NCBI GenBank assembly: GCA_018816095.1
Contig: JAHIWP010000024.1
Span: 19,891-83,890 of the forward strand
Length of the DNA: 64,000 nucleotides
Direction of reading: 5' to 3'
From: Gammaproteobacteria bacterium
GTDB taxonomy: Bacteria; Pseudomonadota; Gammaproteobacteria; Pseudomonadales; Pseudomonadaceae
The notes beneath the pieces were generated by a model that saw nothing but the letters and a program-made list of their open reading frames with translations, was not told the origin of the DNA and made no database searches. Made by a program: the position numbers and the translations under genes. Within the stretch, counting starts at the first letter, position 1. Each line of letters starts with the position of its first letter. Of this stretch, positions 52,818 to 63,886 are shown one piece after another.

Positions 52818-55586
52818 ATGGGCGAACTGGCCAAAGAAATCCTCCCGGTCAATATTGAAGACGAACTCAAGCAGTCCTACCTCGACTACGCGATGAGCGT
52901 AATTGTCGGGCGCGCACTGCCGGATGCACGCGATGGCTTGAAGCCCGTGCACCGCCGTGTGCTGTTTGCCATGAGTGAGTTGGGTAACGACTGGAACAAG
53001 GCATACAAGAAGTCCGCCCGTGTGGTCGGTGACGTAATCGGTAAGTATCACCCGCACGGTGATACGGCGGTGTACGACACCATCGTACGGATGGCGCAGC
53101 CATTCTCCTTGCGCTACCTGCTGGTCGATGGTCAGGGTAACTTCGGTTCGGTGGACGGCGATAACGCGGCCGCCATGCGATACACCGAAGTGCGCATGAC
53201 CAAGCTGGCCCATGAGCTGCTGGCTGACTTGCACAAAGAAACCGTGGACTGGGTGCCGAACTACGACGGCACCGAAATGATCCCGGCGGTGATGCCAACC
53301 AAGGTGCCTAACCTGTTGGTCAACGGCTCTAGCGGTATCGCCGTGGGCATGGCCACCAATATTCCCCCGCACAACCTCACGGAAGTGATCAACGGCTGTC
53401 TGGCCCTGATCGATAACGGCGAGCTGACGGTCGATGAACTGATGCAGTACATCCCGGGCCCGGACTTCCCGACTGCAGCGATCATCAACGGTCGCGCCGG
53501 CATCATCGAGGCCTACCGCACCGGTCGTGGCCGCATCTATATGCGTGCTCGGGCGATTATCGAAGACATCGATAAAGTCGGTGGCCGCCAGCAGATCATC
53601 GTCAGCGAGCTGCCGTATCAGCTGAACAAGGCGCGCTTGATCGAGAAGATCGCCGAGCTGGTTAAAGAGAAGAAGCTCGAAGGCATCACTGAGCTGCGCG
53701 ATGAGTCTGACAAAGACGGTATGCGCATCGTCATCGAGCTGCGTCGTGGCGAAGTACCGGAAGTGGTGCTGAACAACCTCTACGCCCAAACCCAGATGCA
53801 GTGCGTGTTCGGCATCAACGTGGTGGCGTTGATCGACGGCCAGCCGAAGGTCCTTAATCTCAAGGACATGCTCGAAGCCTTTATTCTGCACCGCCGTGAA
53901 GTGGTCACCCGCCGCACCGTATTCGAGCTGCGCAAGGCCCGTGAGCGTGGCCATATCCTTGAAGGCCAGGCGGTTGCTCTGTCCAACATCGACCCGGTTA
54001 TCGCCCTGATCAAAGCCTCGCCGACCCCGGCCGAAGCCAAAATCGCGCTGATTGCCACGCCCTGGGAATCCAGTGCGGTGGAAACCATGGTCGAGCGCGC
54101 CGGTGCCGACGCTTGCCGCCCGGACGATCTCGATCCGCAATACGGTCTGCGCGACGGCAAGTACTACCTGTCGCCCGAGCAGGCTCAGGCCATCCTTGAG
54201 CTGCGCTTGCACCGTTTGACCGGCCTTGAGCATGAAAAACTGCTGGCCGAGTACCAGGAAATTCTCACCCAGATCGGCGAGCTGATCCGCATCCTCACCA
54301 GCTCCGTGCGCCTGATGGAAGTCATCCGCGAAGAACTGGAAGCGATCAAGGCCGAGTTCGGCGACGCTCGTCGTACCGAGATTCTCGACAATCGTCTGGA
54401 TCTTAGCCTGGCTGACCTGATCACCGAAGAAGAGCGGGTGGTCACCATCTCTCACACCGGTTATGCCAAGTCGCAACCGTTGACCGCCTACCAGGCGCAG
54501 CGTCGCGGCGGTAAAGGTAAATCGGCAACCGGGATCAAGGATGAGGACTACATCGAGCATCTGCTGGTCGCCAACAGCCACGCCACGCTGTTGCTGTTCT
54601 CCAGCAAGGGTAAGGTGTACTGGCTGAAAACCTACGAAATTCCGGAAGCCTCGCGCGCCGCCCGTGGTCGTCCGCTGGTCAACCTGTTGCCGCTGGACGA
54701 AGGCGAGCGCATCACCGCCATGCTGCAGATCGATCTGGAAGCGCTGCGTCAGCAAGCGCCAGAAGGTGATGAAGCAGACGACATCGAAGGTGTAGTGGTC
54801 GAGGCTGAAGAAGTCGAAGAGCTGGCCGAAGGCGATGACGCCGACGACGAAACCCCGGATGAGCCGACCGGTGCCTACATCTTTATGGCCACGGCCAAAG
54901 GCACCGTGAAGAAAACCCCGCTGGTGCAGTTCAGTCGTCCGCGTAGTTCGGGTTTGATCGCCCTCAGGCTGGATGAAGATGACACCCTGATCTCCGCTGC
55001 CGTGACTGACGGTGCGCGCGAGGTGATGATGTTCTCCGACGGCGGCAAGGTGATTCGCTTCAAAGAAAGCAAAGTGCGCACCATGGGCCGCACCGCTCGC
55101 GGTGTGCGCGGTATGCGCCTGCCGGAAGGGCAGGAGATTATCTCCATGCTGATTCCGGAAGCAGGTGCGCAGATTTTGACGGCCTCCGAGCGCGGTTACG
55201 GCAAGCGCACGGCGATGGAAGAGTTCCCGCGTCGTGGGCGTGGCGGCCAGGGCGTGATCGCCATGGTCAGCAACGAACGTAACGGCAAGCTGGTGGGTGC
55301 GGTGCAGGTGCTGGAAGGCGAGGAAATCATGCTGATTTCCGACCAGGGCACCCTGGTACGTACCCGTGTCAGCGAAGTATCGAGCCTCGGCCGTAACACC
55401 CAGGGCGTGACCCTGATCAAGCTGGCTAAGGATGAAACTCTGGTTGGCCTTGAGCGTGTGCAGGAGCCTTCGGCGGAAGACGACGAAGAGCTGCTGGACA
55501 GTGAAGAGGCTGTTGAAGGCGTGGTCGAGGATGCAGATGCTGCACCTGAGGCCGCTGCTGACGAAAGCCCAATCAGCGAAGAGTGA
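52818..55586 (+). CDS. gyrA: DNA gyrase subunit A
   Basis: 922 residues. Catalytic Tyr122 ([10 protein letters not shown]). The quinolone-resistance region reads [16 protein letters not shown] with Thr83 and Asp87, which is the wild-type state in Pseudomonas. The C-terminal beta-pinwheel carries the GyrA-box segment ([10 protein letters not shown]). A very acidic insert (about residues 652-690, rich in Asp and Glu) interrupts the pinwheel, and the C-terminus is also acidic; both are usual in pseudomonads. It supercoils DNA with GyrB. Upstream (52574-52817) is non-coding with no feature I can call. Confidence 0.97.
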   Translation: MGELAKEILPVNIEDELKQSYLDYAMSVIVGRALPDARDGLKPVHRRVLFAMSELGNDWNKAYKKSARVVGDVIGKYHPHGDTAVYDTIVRMAQPFSLRYLLVDGQGNFGSVDGDNAAAMRYTEVRMTKLAHELLADLHKETVDWVPNYDGTEMIPAVMPTKVPNLLVNGSSGIAVGMATNIPPHNLTEVINGCLALIDNGELTVDELMQYIPGPDFPTAAIINGRAGIIEAYRTGRGRIYMRARAIIEDIDKVGGRQQIIVSELPYQLNKARLIEKIAELVKEKKLEGITELRDESDKDGMRIVIELRRGEVPEVVLNNLYAQTQMQCVFGINVVALIDGQPKVLNLKDMLEAFILHRREVVTRRTVFELRKARERGHILEGQAVALSNIDPVIALIKASPTPAEAKIALIATPWESSAVETMVERAGADACRPDDLDPQYGLRDGKYYLSPEQAQAILELRLHRLTGLEHEKLLAEYQEILTQIGELIRILTSSVRLMEVIREELEAIKAEFGDARRTEILDNRLDLSLADLITEEERVVTISHTGYAKSQPLTAYQAQRRGGKGKSATGIKDEDYIEHLLVANSHATLLLFSSKGKVYWLKTYEIPEASRAARGRPLVNLLPLDEGERITAMLQIDLEALRQQAPEGDEADDIEGVVVEAEEVEELAEGDDADDETPDEPTGAYIFMATAKGTVKKTPLVQFSRPRSSGLIALRLDEDDTLISAAVTDGAREVMMFSDGGKVIRFKESKVRTMGRTARGVRGMRLPEGQEIISMLIPEAGAQILTASERGYGKRTAMEEFPRRGRGGQGVIAMVSNERNGKLVGAVQVLEGEEIMLISDQGTLVRTRVSEVSSLGRNTQGVTLIKLAKDETLVGLERVQEPSAEDDEELLDSEEAVEGVVEDADAAPEAAADESPISEE

Positions 55587-55593
55587 TCGGTCA

Positions 55594-55611
55594 GGGCGGG
55601 TTTCCCCGCCC
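55594..55611 (+). terminator. Hairpin behind gyrA (1)
   Basis: GGGCGGG (55594-55600), TTTC loop, CCCGCCC (55605-55611); no T-run. Probably stabilises the gyrA 3' end. Confidence 0.55.
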
Positions 55612-55630
55612 GTGACGGCGTAGGATTTGG

Positions 55631-55663
55631 CGGCTGGTTGATAGCCAGCCGCTCACCATTTTT
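55631..55663 (+). terminator. Hairpin behind gyrA (2), just before serC
   Basis: CGGCTGG (55631-55637) pairs with CCAGCCG (55645-55651), followed by CTCACCATTTTT. It probably ends gyrA transcription, at least in part, shortly before the serC start. Confidence 0.6.
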
Positions 55664-55677
55664 GAGCGAGAGTGGAT

Positions 55678-56763
55678 GTGAGCAAGCGAGCCTTTAACTT
55701 CTGCGCCGGCCCAGCCGCGCTTCCTGAAGCTGTTCTGCAGCGCGCCCAAGCGGAACTCCTCGACTGGCAAGGCAAAGGCCTGTCGGTGATGGAGATGAGT
55801 CACCGCAGTGAGGAATACACCGCCATCGCGGAAAAGGCCGAGCAGGACCTGCGCGATCTGATGGCCATTCCGTCCGACTACAAGGTGCTGTTCCTGCAGG
55901 GTGGTGCCAGTCAGCAGTTCGCTGAAATTCCTCTCAATCTGCTGCCCGAAGACGGCGTCGCTGACTACATCGACACCGGTATCTGGTCGAAGAAAAGCAT
56001 CGAAGAAGCCAGCCGCTACGGCAACATTAATGTCGCGGCCAGCGCCAAGGCTTATGACTACTTTGCCATTCCTGGGCAGAACGACTGGCAGCTGTCGAAA
56101 GACGCCGCCTACCTGCACTACGCCAGCAACGAAACCATTGGTGGCCTGCAGTTCGACTGGGTTCCTAAGGTGGGTGACGTGCCGCTGGTCGCGGATATGT
56201 CTTCCGACATCCTCTCGCGGCCGATCGATGTGTCGAAATTCGGCCTGATCTATGCCGGCGCGCAGAAGAACATCGGCCCCAGCGGCCTGGTGGTAACCAT
56301 CGTGCGTGAAGACCTGCTCGGCCGTGCCCGCAGCGTCTGCCCGACCATGCTCAACTACAAAGTCGCTGCCGATAACGGCTCGATGTACAACACCCCGGCG
56401 ACCTTCTCCTGGTACCTGTCCGGCCTGGTGTTCGAGTGGCTGAAAGAGCAGGGCGGGGTGGCCGCCATAGAACGGATCAACCGCGCCAAGAAAGACCTGC
56501 TGTACAAGGCCATCGATACCAGCGACTTTTACAGCAACCCGATTGCCCATAACGCCCGCTCCTGGATGAACGTGCCGTTCCGCCTGGCCGACGAGAAGCT
56601 GGACAAGCCGTTCCTCGCCGGTGCCGATGCGCGCGGCCTGCTCAACCTGAAAGGCCACCGTTCGGTCGGCGGCATGCGTGCTTCGATCTACAACGCTGTT
56701 GGTATGGATGCAGTCGAGGCGCTGGTGGCCTATATGGCCGAGTTCGAGAAGGAGCACGGCTGA
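55678..56763 (+). CDS. serC: SerC, phosphoserine aminotransferase
   Basis: 361 residues from a GTG at 55678 (MSKRAFNFCAGPAALPEAVL); a GTG two codons earlier (55672) is possible. The PLP lysine is in YAGAQKNIGPSGLVV; MEMSHRSEEYTAIAEKAEQD and GGASQQFAEIPLNL are conserved. It makes phosphoserine for serine and also acts in pyridoxine synthesis. The stop overlaps the pheA start (TGATG), so translation is coupled. The serC-pheA-hisC-tyrA/aroA-cmk-rpsA order matches P. aeruginosa. Confidence 0.96.
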   Translation: MSKRAFNFCAGPAALPEAVLQRAQAELLDWQGKGLSVMEMSHRSEEYTAIAEKAEQDLRDLMAIPSDYKVLFLQGGASQQFAEIPLNLLPEDGVADYIDTGIWSKKSIEEASRYGNINVAASAKAYDYFAIPGQNDWQLSKDAAYLHYASNETIGGLQFDWVPKVGDVPLVADMSSDILSRPIDVSKFGLIYAGAQKNIGPSGLVVTIVREDLLGRARSVCPTMLNYKVAADNGSMYNTPATFSWYLSGLVFEWLKEQGGVAAIERINRAKKDLLYKAIDTSDFYSNPIAHNARSWMNVPFRLADEKLDKPFLAGADARGLLNLKGHRSVGGMRASIYNAVGMDAVEALVAYMAEFEKEHG

Positions 56764-57869
56764 TGACCGACCCAATTTCCGAGCAGGAACTGCAGGCCCT
56801 GCGCCTGCGCATCGACAACCTCGATGAGAAGATTCTCGCGCTGATCAGTGATCGCGCCAGCTGCGCTGAAGAAGTCGCGCGGGTGAAGATGAAGGCCCTG
56901 CCGGAAGGCGAGAAGCCGGTGTTCTACCGCCCGGAGCGCGAAGCCCAGGTGCTCAAACGCATCATGGAGCGCAACCAGGGGCCGCTGGGCAACGAGGAAA
57001 TGGCGCGGCTATTCCGCGAAATCATGTCCTCCTGCCTGGCCCTGGAAAATCCGCTCAAGGTTGCTTACCTCGGCCCAGAGGGTACTTTCTCCCAGGCTGC
57101 GGCGATGAAGCATTTCGGTCACGCAGTGATCAGCGTGCCGATGGCGGCTATCGATGAAGTGTTCCGCGAAGTGGCTGCCGGTGCGGTGAACTTCGGCGTG
57201 GTCCCGGTGGAGAACTCCACCGAAGGCGCGATCAACCACACCCTGGACAGCTTTCTCGAGCACGACATGGTCATCTGCGGTGAAGTCGAGCTGCGCATTC
57301 ACCACCACCTGCTGGTCGGTGAAACCACCAAAACCGACAAGATCACCCGCATCTATTCCCACGCCCAGTCCCTGGCCCAGTGCCGCAAGTGGTTGGACGC
57401 GCATTACCCCAATGTTGAGCGCGTAGCGGTGTCGAGCAACGCCGACGCGGCCAAGCGGGTGAAAAGCGAGTGGAACAGTGCGGCGATTGCCGGCGATATG
57501 GCAGCCAGCCTGTATGGCCTGACCAAGCTGGCGGAGAAGATCGAAGACCGTCCGGACAACTCCACGCGCTTCTTGATCATCGGCAGCCAGGAAGTGCCGC
57601 CCACCGGCGACGACAAGACCTCGGTCATCGTCTCCATGCGCAACAAGCCGGGTGCACTGCATGAGCTGCTGGTGCCGTTCCACAACAACGGCATCGACCT
57701 GACCCGCATCGAAACCCGCCCATCGCGCAGCGGCAAGTGGACCTACGTGTTCTTTATCGACTTCGTTGGTCACCACCGCGACCCGCTGATCAAGGATGTG
57801 CTGGAAAAGATCAATCAGGAAGCCGTGGCGCTCAAGGTGCTGGGTTCCTACCCCAAAGCGGTACTTTAA
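56763..57869 (+). CDS. pheA: PheA, bifunctional chorismate mutase / prephenate dehydratase
   Basis: 368 residues. N-terminal chorismate mutase (~1-95: LRLRIDNLDEKILALISDRA; FYRPEREAQVLKRIM). Prephenate dehydratase (~97-275: AYLGPEGTFSQAAAMKHFG; VPVENSTEGAINHTLDSFLE; SNADAAKRVKSEWNSAAIAG; DNSTRFLIIG). C-terminal ACT domain (NKPGALHELLVPFHNNGIDL; IETRPSRSGKW) binds phenylalanine for feedback inhibition. It makes phenylpyruvate from chorismate. Confidence 0.97.
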   Translation: MTDPISEQELQALRLRIDNLDEKILALISDRASCAEEVARVKMKALPEGEKPVFYRPEREAQVLKRIMERNQGPLGNEEMARLFREIMSSCLALENPLKVAYLGPEGTFSQAAAMKHFGHAVISVPMAAIDEVFREVAAGAVNFGVVPVENSTEGAINHTLDSFLEHDMVICGEVELRIHHHLLVGETTKTDKITRIYSHAQSLAQCRKWLDAHYPNVERVAVSSNADAAKRVKSEWNSAAIAGDMAASLYGLTKLAEKIEDRPDNSTRFLIIGSQEVPPTGDDKTSVIVSMRNKPGALHELLVPFHNNGIDLTRIETRPSRSGKWTYVFFIDFVGHHRDPLIKDVLEKINQEAVALKVLGSYPKAVL

Positions 57870-57883
57870 AACTGCTGCGGCAC

Positions 57884-57954
57884 GCCTCAGGTCTCAAGCT
57901 ACACGCGCATCGACGCCGGGCTGTACTTGGGGCTTGCGGCTTTAAGCGTGAGGC
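57884..57954. repeat. Imperfect long inverted repeat between pheA and hisC
   Basis: GCCTCA (57884-57889) and TGAGGC (57949-57954) bound a region in which further segments (AAGC near 57896 and GCTT near 57938) pair in the same register. It resembles degenerate GCCTC-AAGC-type intergenic repeats of pseudomonads. No gene lies here. Confidence 0.4.
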
Positions 57955-57960
57955 TTTGCT

Positions 57961-59067
57961 ATGACCGATTTCCTCGCCCTGGCCCAGCCAGGCGTACAGC
58001 AGCTGTCGCCCTATGTGCCGGGCAAGCCGGTGGATGAGCTGGCCCGTGAGCTGGATCTGGACCCGGCCAGCATCGTCAAGCTGGCCAGTAACGAGAATCC
58101 GCTAGGTCCAAGCCCCAAGGCGCTGGAAGCGATTCACGGCGAGTTGACCGAGCTGACCCGTTACCCCGATGGCAATGGATTCGAGCTGAAAAGCCGTCTG
58201 GCTGCGCGCTGCGGCGTGCAACTCAATCAGGTCACCCTGGGCAACGGTTCCAATGACATTCTCGATCTGGTTGCCCGCGCCTATCTGGCCCCAGGCCTCA
58301 ATGCGGTGTTCAGCCAGTACGCCTTTGCCGTTTACCCCATCTCGACCCAGGCCGTAGGTGCTCAGGGCAAAGTTGTGCCGGCCAAGGACCATGGTCACGA
58401 CCTGGAAGCCATGCTGGCTGCCATCGATGAAAACACTCGCGTGGTGTTTATCGCCAACCCGAACAACCCGACTGGCACCTGGTTCGGCCCCGACGCGCTG
58501 GAGCGCTTTCTCGCTCGCGTACCCGGTAACGTGCTTGTGGTGCTGGATGAGGCCTATATCGAGTTCGCCGAAGGTGATGAGCTGCCAGACGGCCTCAAAT
58601 ACCTGGCGCGCTATGACAACCTGCTGGTCTCGCGCACTTTCTCCAAGGCCTATGGCCTGGCTGCGCTGCGCGTCGGTTATGCGCTCAGCTCGGCGCAGAT
58701 CGCCGATGTGCTCAACCGTGTACGCCAGCCATTCAACGTCAACAGCCTCGCCTTGGCCGCGGCGTGTGCGGCGCTGGATGATGCCGATTACCTGGCGCAA
58801 AGCCGTCAGCTCAATGATGCTGGCATGGCGCAGCTGGAAGCAGGCTTGCGCGAGTTGGGCCTGAGCTGGATCCCGTCGAAAGGCAACTTTATTGCCGTGG
58901 ACTTTGGTCGTGATACCGCTGCAATCAACCAGGCGTTGCTGCGTGCAGGCGTTATCGTGCGTCCAGTGGCCGGTTACGGCATGCCGAACTTCCTGCGCGT
59001 TTCGATTGGTCTGCCTGCTGAGAATGCGCGCTTCCTCGGCGCCCTGGCCAAGGTGCTGAACGCGTGA
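57961..59067 (+). CDS. hisC: HisC, histidinol-phosphate aminotransferase
   Basis: 368 residues, PLP fold-type I. Conserved segments are KLASNENPLGPSPKAL, NGSNDILDLVARAY, IANPNNPTGTWF, DEAYIEFAE, the PLP lysine in SRTFSKAYGLAALRVGY, and RPVAGYGMPNFLRVSIG. In this gene group the enzyme can also transaminate aromatic keto acids, so it may serve phenylalanine and tyrosine synthesis; this rests on family knowledge. Its stop overlaps the tyrA-aroA start by three bases. Confidence 0.94.
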   Translation: MTDFLALAQPGVQQLSPYVPGKPVDELARELDLDPASIVKLASNENPLGPSPKALEAIHGELTELTRYPDGNGFELKSRLAARCGVQLNQVTLGNGSNDILDLVARAYLAPGLNAVFSQYAFAVYPISTQAVGAQGKVVPAKDHGHDLEAMLAAIDENTRVVFIANPNNPTGTWFGPDALERFLARVPGNVLVVLDEAYIEFAEGDELPDGLKYLARYDNLLVSRTFSKAYGLAALRVGYALSSAQIADVLNRVRQPFNVNSLALAAACAALDDADYLAQSRQLNDAGMAQLEAGLRELGLSWIPSKGNFIAVDFGRDTAAINQALLRAGVIVRPVAGYGMPNFLRVSIGLPAENARFLGALAKVLNA

Positions 59068-61319
59068 GTGAAGCCAAATCTGCTGTCACTCAGGTGCAAC
59101 CTGCCGCCCCTAAGCTCGGCCGCCTGGTGGTTATCGGCCTGGGCCTGATTGGCGGCTCCTTCGCCAAGGGTTTGCGTGAGCGCGGCCTGTGCCGCGAAGT
59201 GATAGGTGTCGATCTCGACCCAGAGTCGCGGCGGCTGGCGGTTGAACTGGGGGTTGTCGATCGCTGCGAGGTTAATCTGGCTGCCGCCTGTCAGGGGGCA
59301 GATGTGATCCAGTTGGCGGTGCCTATCCTGGCCATGGAAAAGCTGCTCACAGAGCTGGCTAAACTTGACCTGGGTACGACGGTACTCACCGATGTCGGTA
59401 GCGCCAAAGGCAATGTGGTGCGCGCGGCGCGCCTGGCCTTTACCGGTAAATCGGTGCGGTTTGTGCCGGGCCACCCGATTGCCGGCTCCGAGCAGAGTGG
59501 GGTGGAAGCGTCCAATGCGCAGCTGTTCCGCCGCCATAAGGTCATCCTCACGCCTTGCGAGCAGAGTGATGACGCGGCTTTGGCATTGGTCGACGCCCTG
59601 TGGCGCGAGCTGGGCGCGGATGTTGAGCATATGGAGGTCGAGCATCATGATCAGGTGCTGGCTGCGACCAGTCACCTGCCGCATTTGCTGGCCTTTACCC
59701 TGGTTGACTCGCTGGCCAAACGCAGTGAGAACCTGGAGATCTTTCGTTACGCTGCCGGCGGTTTTCGCGACTTCACGCGAATTGCCGGCAGTGATCCGGT
59801 CATGTGGCATGACATCTTCCTCGCCAATCGCGAGGCGGTGTTGCGCACGCTGGACGTATTTCGCGACGACCTCGACGCCTTGCGCGACGCGGTCGACGCT
59901 GGGGATGGGCATCAATTGCTGGGCGTATTCACCCGCGCCCGCGTGGCCCGTGAGCATTTCGGCAAAATTCTGGCCCGCAGGGCCTATGTGGACGCTATGC
60001 ACTCGAATGATCTGATTTTTTTGGCTAACCCAGGCGGCAAACTCTCCGGGCGTATTCGCGTACCGGGCGACAAATCCATCTCCCACCGTTCGATCATGCT
60101 CGGCTCGCTGGCTGTCGGCACCACTCAGGTTGAAGGCTTCCTGGAAGGTGAAGACGCCCTGGCAACCATTCAGGCGTTCCGCGATATGGGCGTGGTCATC
60201 GAAGGCCCGCATCACGGCCGCGTGACGGTGCATGGCGTTGGCCTGCATGGCCTGAAGGCCCCGGCTGGCCCGCTGTACATGGGCAACTCCGGCACCTCGA
60301 TGCGTCTGTTGTCCGGCCTGCTGGCTGCGCAACCTTTCAATACAACCCTGACGGGCGATGCTTCGCTGTCCAAGCGCCCGATGAACCGCGTCGCCAAACC
60401 GCTGCGCGAGATGGGTGCCGTGATCGAAACCGGGCCTGAAGGTCGTCCGCCGCTAAATATCAAAGGCGGTCAGCGCCTGACCGGTATGGATTACGAAATG
60501 CCCATGGCCAGTGCCCAGGTTAAATCCTGCCTGTTGTTGGCGGGGCTATACGCCGCCGGAACCACCTCGGTGACCGAGCCAGCGCCGACACGTGACCACA
60601 CGGAACGCATGCTGCGCGGCTTTGGCTACCCGGTAACCGTGGATGGCAGCACCGCCAGCGTCACGTCGGGCCACAAGCTGACTGCTACCCATATCGAAGT
60701 GCCGGCGGATATCTCCTCGGCAGCCTTCTTCCTGGTGGCCGGCAGCATTGCCGAAGACTCCGAGTTGGTGCTGGAACACGTTGGGATCAACCCGACCCGT
60801 ACCGGCGTTATCGATATCCTCAAGCTGATGGGCGGCGACATCACCCTGGAAAACCAGCGTGAAGTCGGTGGCGAGTTGGTGGCGGATATCCGCGTGCGCA
60901 GTGCCAAGCTCAAGGGTATCGATATCCCCGAAGACCTGGTGCCGCTGGCCATTGATGAGTTTCCGGTGCTGTTTGTTGCTGCGTCGGTGGCTGAAGGCCG
61001 CACCGTGCTGCGCGGTGCCGAAGAGCTGCGGGTCAAGGAGTCTGACCGGATTCAGGTGATGGCTGATGGTTTGATTGCTCTGGGCATCAAGGCCGAGCCA
61101 ACGCCGGACGGCATCATTATCGAAGGCGGCGGCATCGGTGGCGGCGAAGTCTGGGCGCACGGCGATCACCGTATCGCCATGTCGTTCAGCGTGGCATCGC
61201 TGCGCGCCACTGCGTCGATCCGCATCCATGATTGCGCCAACGTCGCCACTTCGTTCCCCAACTTCCTCGCGCTGTCGGCTCAGGTTGGCATTCGTGTGGC
61301 CGAGGAGGGCAAGGCATGA
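59064..61319 (+). CDS. tyrA-aroA: TyrA-AroA fusion: prephenate dehydrogenase / EPSP synthase
   Basis: 751 residues from a GTG at 59064. The N-terminal ~300 residues are an NAD-dependent prephenate/arogenate dehydrogenase ([57 protein letters not shown]). Residues ~320-751 are 5-enolpyruvylshikimate-3-phosphate synthase ([58 protein letters not shown]). One protein thus holds two steps of aromatic synthesis; the fusion is usual in Pseudomonas. The stop overlaps the cmk start by four bases. Confidence 0.96.
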   Translation: MSEAKSAVTQVQPAAPKLGRLVVIGLGLIGGSFAKGLRERGLCREVIGVDLDPESRRLAVELGVVDRCEVNLAAACQGADVIQLAVPILAMEKLLTELAKLDLGTTVLTDVGSAKGNVVRAARLAFTGKSVRFVPGHPIAGSEQSGVEASNAQLFRRHKVILTPCEQSDDAALALVDALWRELGADVEHMEVEHHDQVLAATSHLPHLLAFTLVDSLAKRSENLEIFRYAAGGFRDFTRIAGSDPVMWHDIFLANREAVLRTLDVFRDDLDALRDAVDAGDGHQLLGVFTRARVAREHFGKILARRAYVDAMHSNDLIFLANPGGKLSGRIRVPGDKSISHRSIMLGSLAVGTTQVEGFLEGEDALATIQAFRDMGVVIEGPHHGRVTVHGVGLHGLKAPAGPLYMGNSGTSMRLLSGLLAAQPFNTTLTGDASLSKRPMNRVAKPLREMGAVIETGPEGRPPLNIKGGQRLTGMDYEMPMASAQVKSCLLLAGLYAAGTTSVTEPAPTRDHTERMLRGFGYPVTVDGSTASVTSGHKLTATHIEVPADISSAAFFLVAGSIAEDSELVLEHVGINPTRTGVIDILKLMGGDITLENQREVGGELVADIRVRSAKLKGIDIPEDLVPLAIDEFPVLFVAASVAEGRTVLRGAEELRVKESDRIQVMADGLIALGIKAEPTPDGIIIEGGGIGGGEVWAHGDHRIAMSFSVASLRATASIRIHDCANVATSFPNFLALSAQVGIRVAEEGKA

Positions 61320-62002
61320 TCGTCGCACCGGTTATCACCATCGACGGGCCAAGCGGCTCGGGCAAGGGCACCATTGCTGGCCTGCTGGCCAAGCAACTGG
61401 GCTGGAATCTACTGGATTCAGGGGCGTTGTATCGTCTGCTGGCGTTTGCCGCAGGCAATCACGGCGTCGATCTGACCAATGAGGAGGCGATGAAACTGCT
61501 CGCCGCTCATCTGGATGTGCAATTTATCGCTGCCGGTGGCGGTCATGGCCAGCGCATCATTCTTGAAGGTGAAGAGGTTACTGATCTGATCCGTAACGAG
61601 CAGGTCGGTGCCGGTGCTTCGCAGGTCGCGTCGCTGTCTGCCGTGCGTGAGGCTCTGCTGCAGCGTCAGCAGGCATTTCAGGAAATGCCAGGTCTGGTTG
61701 CCGATGGTCGCGACATGGGCACTGTGGTGTTTCCCGATGCGCCGCTGAAGATTTTTCTCACCGCCAGCGCCGAGGAGCGTGCCCGCCGCCGCTACTTGCA
61801 GTTGAAGGCCAAGGGCGATGATGTTAATCTCGCGAGTCTTCTTGATGAGATTCAGGCGCGCGATGAGCGCGATACCCAGCGTGCAGTGGCTCCGCTCAAG
61901 CCGGCAGCCGATGCGATCCAGCTGGATTCCACTGAACTCTCGATTGAACAAGTGCTTGAACGAATTCTGAGTGAAGTCGCCAATCGCGATCTCGCCGGAT
62001 GA
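61316..62002 (+). CDS. cmk: Cytidylate kinase
   Basis: 228 residues from the ATG at 61316 (ATGA overlap with aroA). P-loop [12 protein letters not shown]-binding segments [14 protein letters not shown] and [18 protein letters not shown]; lid [13 protein letters not shown]. It phosphorylates CMP and dCMP. An upstream in-frame ATG lies inside aroA and is rejected. Confidence 0.96.
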   Translation: MIVAPVITIDGPSGSGKGTIAGLLAKQLGWNLLDSGALYRLLAFAAGNHGVDLTNEEAMKLLAAHLDVQFIAAGGGHGQRIILEGEEVTDLIRNEQVGAGASQVASLSAVREALLQRQQAFQEMPGLVADGRDMGTVVFPDAPLKIFLTASAEERARRRYLQLKAKGDDVNLASLLDEIQARDERDTQRAVAPLKPAADAIQLDSTELSIEQVLERILSEVANRDLAG

Positions 62003-62039
62003 TCAGAGCCACAGCTGCTTTAAGCTGATCGGCTCGCAA

Positions 62040-62083
62040 GGAGGCGTGTGGGAGACCAGTCCTAGTCCCTCGTGCCTCTTTTT
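62040..62083 (+). terminator. Terminator-like hairpin in the rpsA leader
   Basis: GGAGGC near 62040-62045 pairs with GCCTC (62074-62078) with a second paired segment (GTGGGA / TCCCTC), followed by TTTTT (62079-62083). It can end the cmk transcript or attenuate rpsA. Confidence 0.6.
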
Positions 62084-62095
62084 ATATGAACGTAC

Positions 62096-62115
62096 CCACA
62101 TTGTCTGGAATGTGG
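62096..62115 (+). promoter_or_regulatory. Hairpin in the rpsA leader
   Basis: CCACATT (62096-62102) and AATGTGG (62109-62115) form a perfect 7-bp stem, 40 bases before the rpsA start. S1 represses its own mRNA in E. coli through leader hairpins; a similar role is possible. Confidence 0.45.
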
Positions 62116-62154
62116 TTTGGGCGGATTCCCTGCCCTGAATCAACAGGAATTAAA

Positions 62155-63840
62155 ATGAGCGAAAGCTTTGCTGAACTGTTTGAAGAAAGCCTAAAAACCC
62201 TGAATCTTCAGGCTGGCTCGATCATCACCGCTATCATCGTCGACATCGATTACCAAGCTGGTTGGGTAACCGTTCACGCTGGTTTGAAGTCTGAAGGCCT
62301 CATTCCGCTGGAACAGTTCCACAACGACGCTGGCGAGCTGACCATCAAGGTCGGTGACGAAGTGCACGTTGCCCTGGACGCGGTTGAAGATGGCTTTGGT
62401 GAAACCAAGCTGTCCCGCGAAAAAGCCAAGCGTGCCGAGTGCTGGATCGTTCTGGAAGCAGCTTTCGCCGCTGAGGAAGTGGTTACGGGCGTTATCAACG
62501 GTAAGGTTAAGGGCGGCTTCACTGTCGACGTTAACGGCATCCGTGCGTTCCTCCCAGGTTCCTTGGTCGATGTCCGTCCGGTGCGTGATACCACTCACCT
62601 GGAAGGCAAAGAGCTCGAATTCAAAGTCATCAAGCTGGACCAGAAGCGCAACAACGTTGTCGTTTCCCGTCGCAGCGTACTGGAAGCCGAGAACAGCGCC
62701 GAGCGCGAAGCTCTGCTGGAATCTCTGCAGGAAGGTCAGCAAGTCAAAGGTATCGTCAAGAACCTCACCGACTACGGCGCGTTCGTGGATCTGGGTGGCG
62801 TCGACGGCCTGCTGCACATCACCGACATGGCTTGGAAGCGCATCAAGCATCCGTCGGAAATCGTCAACGTTGGCGATGAAATCGATGTCAAGATCCTCAA
62901 GTATGATCGCGAGCGCAACCGTGTTTCCCTCGGCCTCAAGCAGCTGGGCGAAGATCCATGGGTTGCCATCAAGGCGCGTTACCCGCAGGACACCCGTGTT
63001 ACTGCGCGCGTAACCAACCTGACCGACTACGGCTGCTTCGCAGAGCTGGAAGAAGGCGTGGAAGGCCTGGTGCACGTATCCGAAATGGATTGGACCAACA
63101 AAAACATCCATCCTTCGAAAGTCGTTAACGTCGGCGACGAAGTGGAAGTTATGGTTCTGGATATCGACGAAGAGCGTCGTCGTATCTCCCTGGGTATCAA
63201 GCAGTGCAAAACTAATCCGTGGGAAGATTTCTCCGGTCAGTTCAACAAGGGCGACAAAATCTCCGGCACCATCAAGTCGATCACCGATTTCGGTATCTTC
63301 ATTGGTCTGGATGGCGGCATCGACGGCCTCGTTCACCTGTCCGACATCTCCTGGAACGAAGTAGGCGAAGAAGCTGTACGCCGCTTCAAGAAGGGCGACG
63401 AGCTGGAAACCGTGATCCTCTCCGTTGATCCGGAGCGTGAGCGCATTTCCCTCGGCATCAAGCAGCTGGAAGAAGATCCGTTCTCCGACTACGTTGCTGT
63501 TAACGATAAAGGCACCATCGTGCGCGGTATCGTTAAAGAAGTTGACGCCAAAGGCGCCATCATCACCCTGGCCGAAGGCATCGAAGCCACTCTGAAAGCC
63601 TCTGAAATCAGCCGTGACCGCGTTGAAGACGCGCGCAACGTGCTGAAAGAAGGCGAAGAAGTCGAAGCCAAGATCATCAGCGTTGACCGTAAGAGCCGCG
63701 TAATCAGCTTGTCGGTTAAGTCGAAAGACGTTGAAGACGAAAAAGAAGCCATCAAAGAAATGCGCAAGCAGGAAGTTGAAACTGCTGGTCCGACCACCCT
63801 TGGTGATCTGCTACGCGCGCAAATGGAAAAACAGAACTAA
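62155..63840 (+). CDS. rpsA: 30S ribosomal protein S1
   Basis: 561 residues from the ATG at 62155 ([20 protein letters not shown]), with CAGGA upstream; an ATG at 62086 would add residues unlike S1. Six S1 OB-fold repeats follow one another; the clearest are [40 protein letters not shown] and [20 protein letters not shown]. The final repeat is shorter. S1 helps the 30S subunit bind mRNA. The terminator immediately downstream is the insertion point of the intron-like sequence. Confidence 0.97.
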   Translation: MSESFAELFEESLKTLNLQAGSIITAIIVDIDYQAGWVTVHAGLKSEGLIPLEQFHNDAGELTIKVGDEVHVALDAVEDGFGETKLSREKAKRAECWIVLEAAFAAEEVVTGVINGKVKGGFTVDVNGIRAFLPGSLVDVRPVRDTTHLEGKELEFKVIKLDQKRNNVVVSRRSVLEAENSAEREALLESLQEGQQVKGIVKNLTDYGAFVDLGGVDGLLHITDMAWKRIKHPSEIVNVGDEIDVKILKYDRERNRVSLGLKQLGEDPWVAIKARYPQDTRVTARVTNLTDYGCFAELEEGVEGLVHVSEMDWTNKNIHPSKVVNVGDEVEVMVLDIDEERRRISLGIKQCKTNPWEDFSGQFNKGDKISGTIKSITDFGIFIGLDGGIDGLVHLSDISWNEVGEEAVRRFKKGDELETVILSVDPERERISLGIKQLEEDPFSDYVAVNDKGTIVRGIVKEVDAKGAIITLAEGIEATLKASEISRDRVEDARNVLKEGEEVEAKIISVDRKSRVISLSVKSKDVEDEKEAIKEMRKQEVETAGPTTLGDLLRAQMEKQN

Positions 63841-63853
63841 GTTCGGTTGATCC

Positions 63854-63883
63854 AAAAAAGGGCGACTTCGGTCGCCCTTTTTT
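63854..63883 (+). terminator. Rho-independent terminator of rpsA
   Basis: An A-run, GGGCGAC (63860-63866), TTCG tetraloop, GTCGCCC (63871-63877) and TTTTTT (63878-63883). Confidence 0.95.
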
Positions 63884-63886
63884 ATG

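Noticed and set aside
52812-54755. Open frame opposite gyrA (647 codons)
   Set aside because: Shadow of gyrA; no domain, low complexity, no ribosome site.
55591-56775. Open frame opposite serC (394 codons)
   Set aside because: Shadow of serC; composition follows the real gene.
62191-63336. Open frame opposite rpsA
   Set aside because: Shadow of the S1 repeats; no independent signal.
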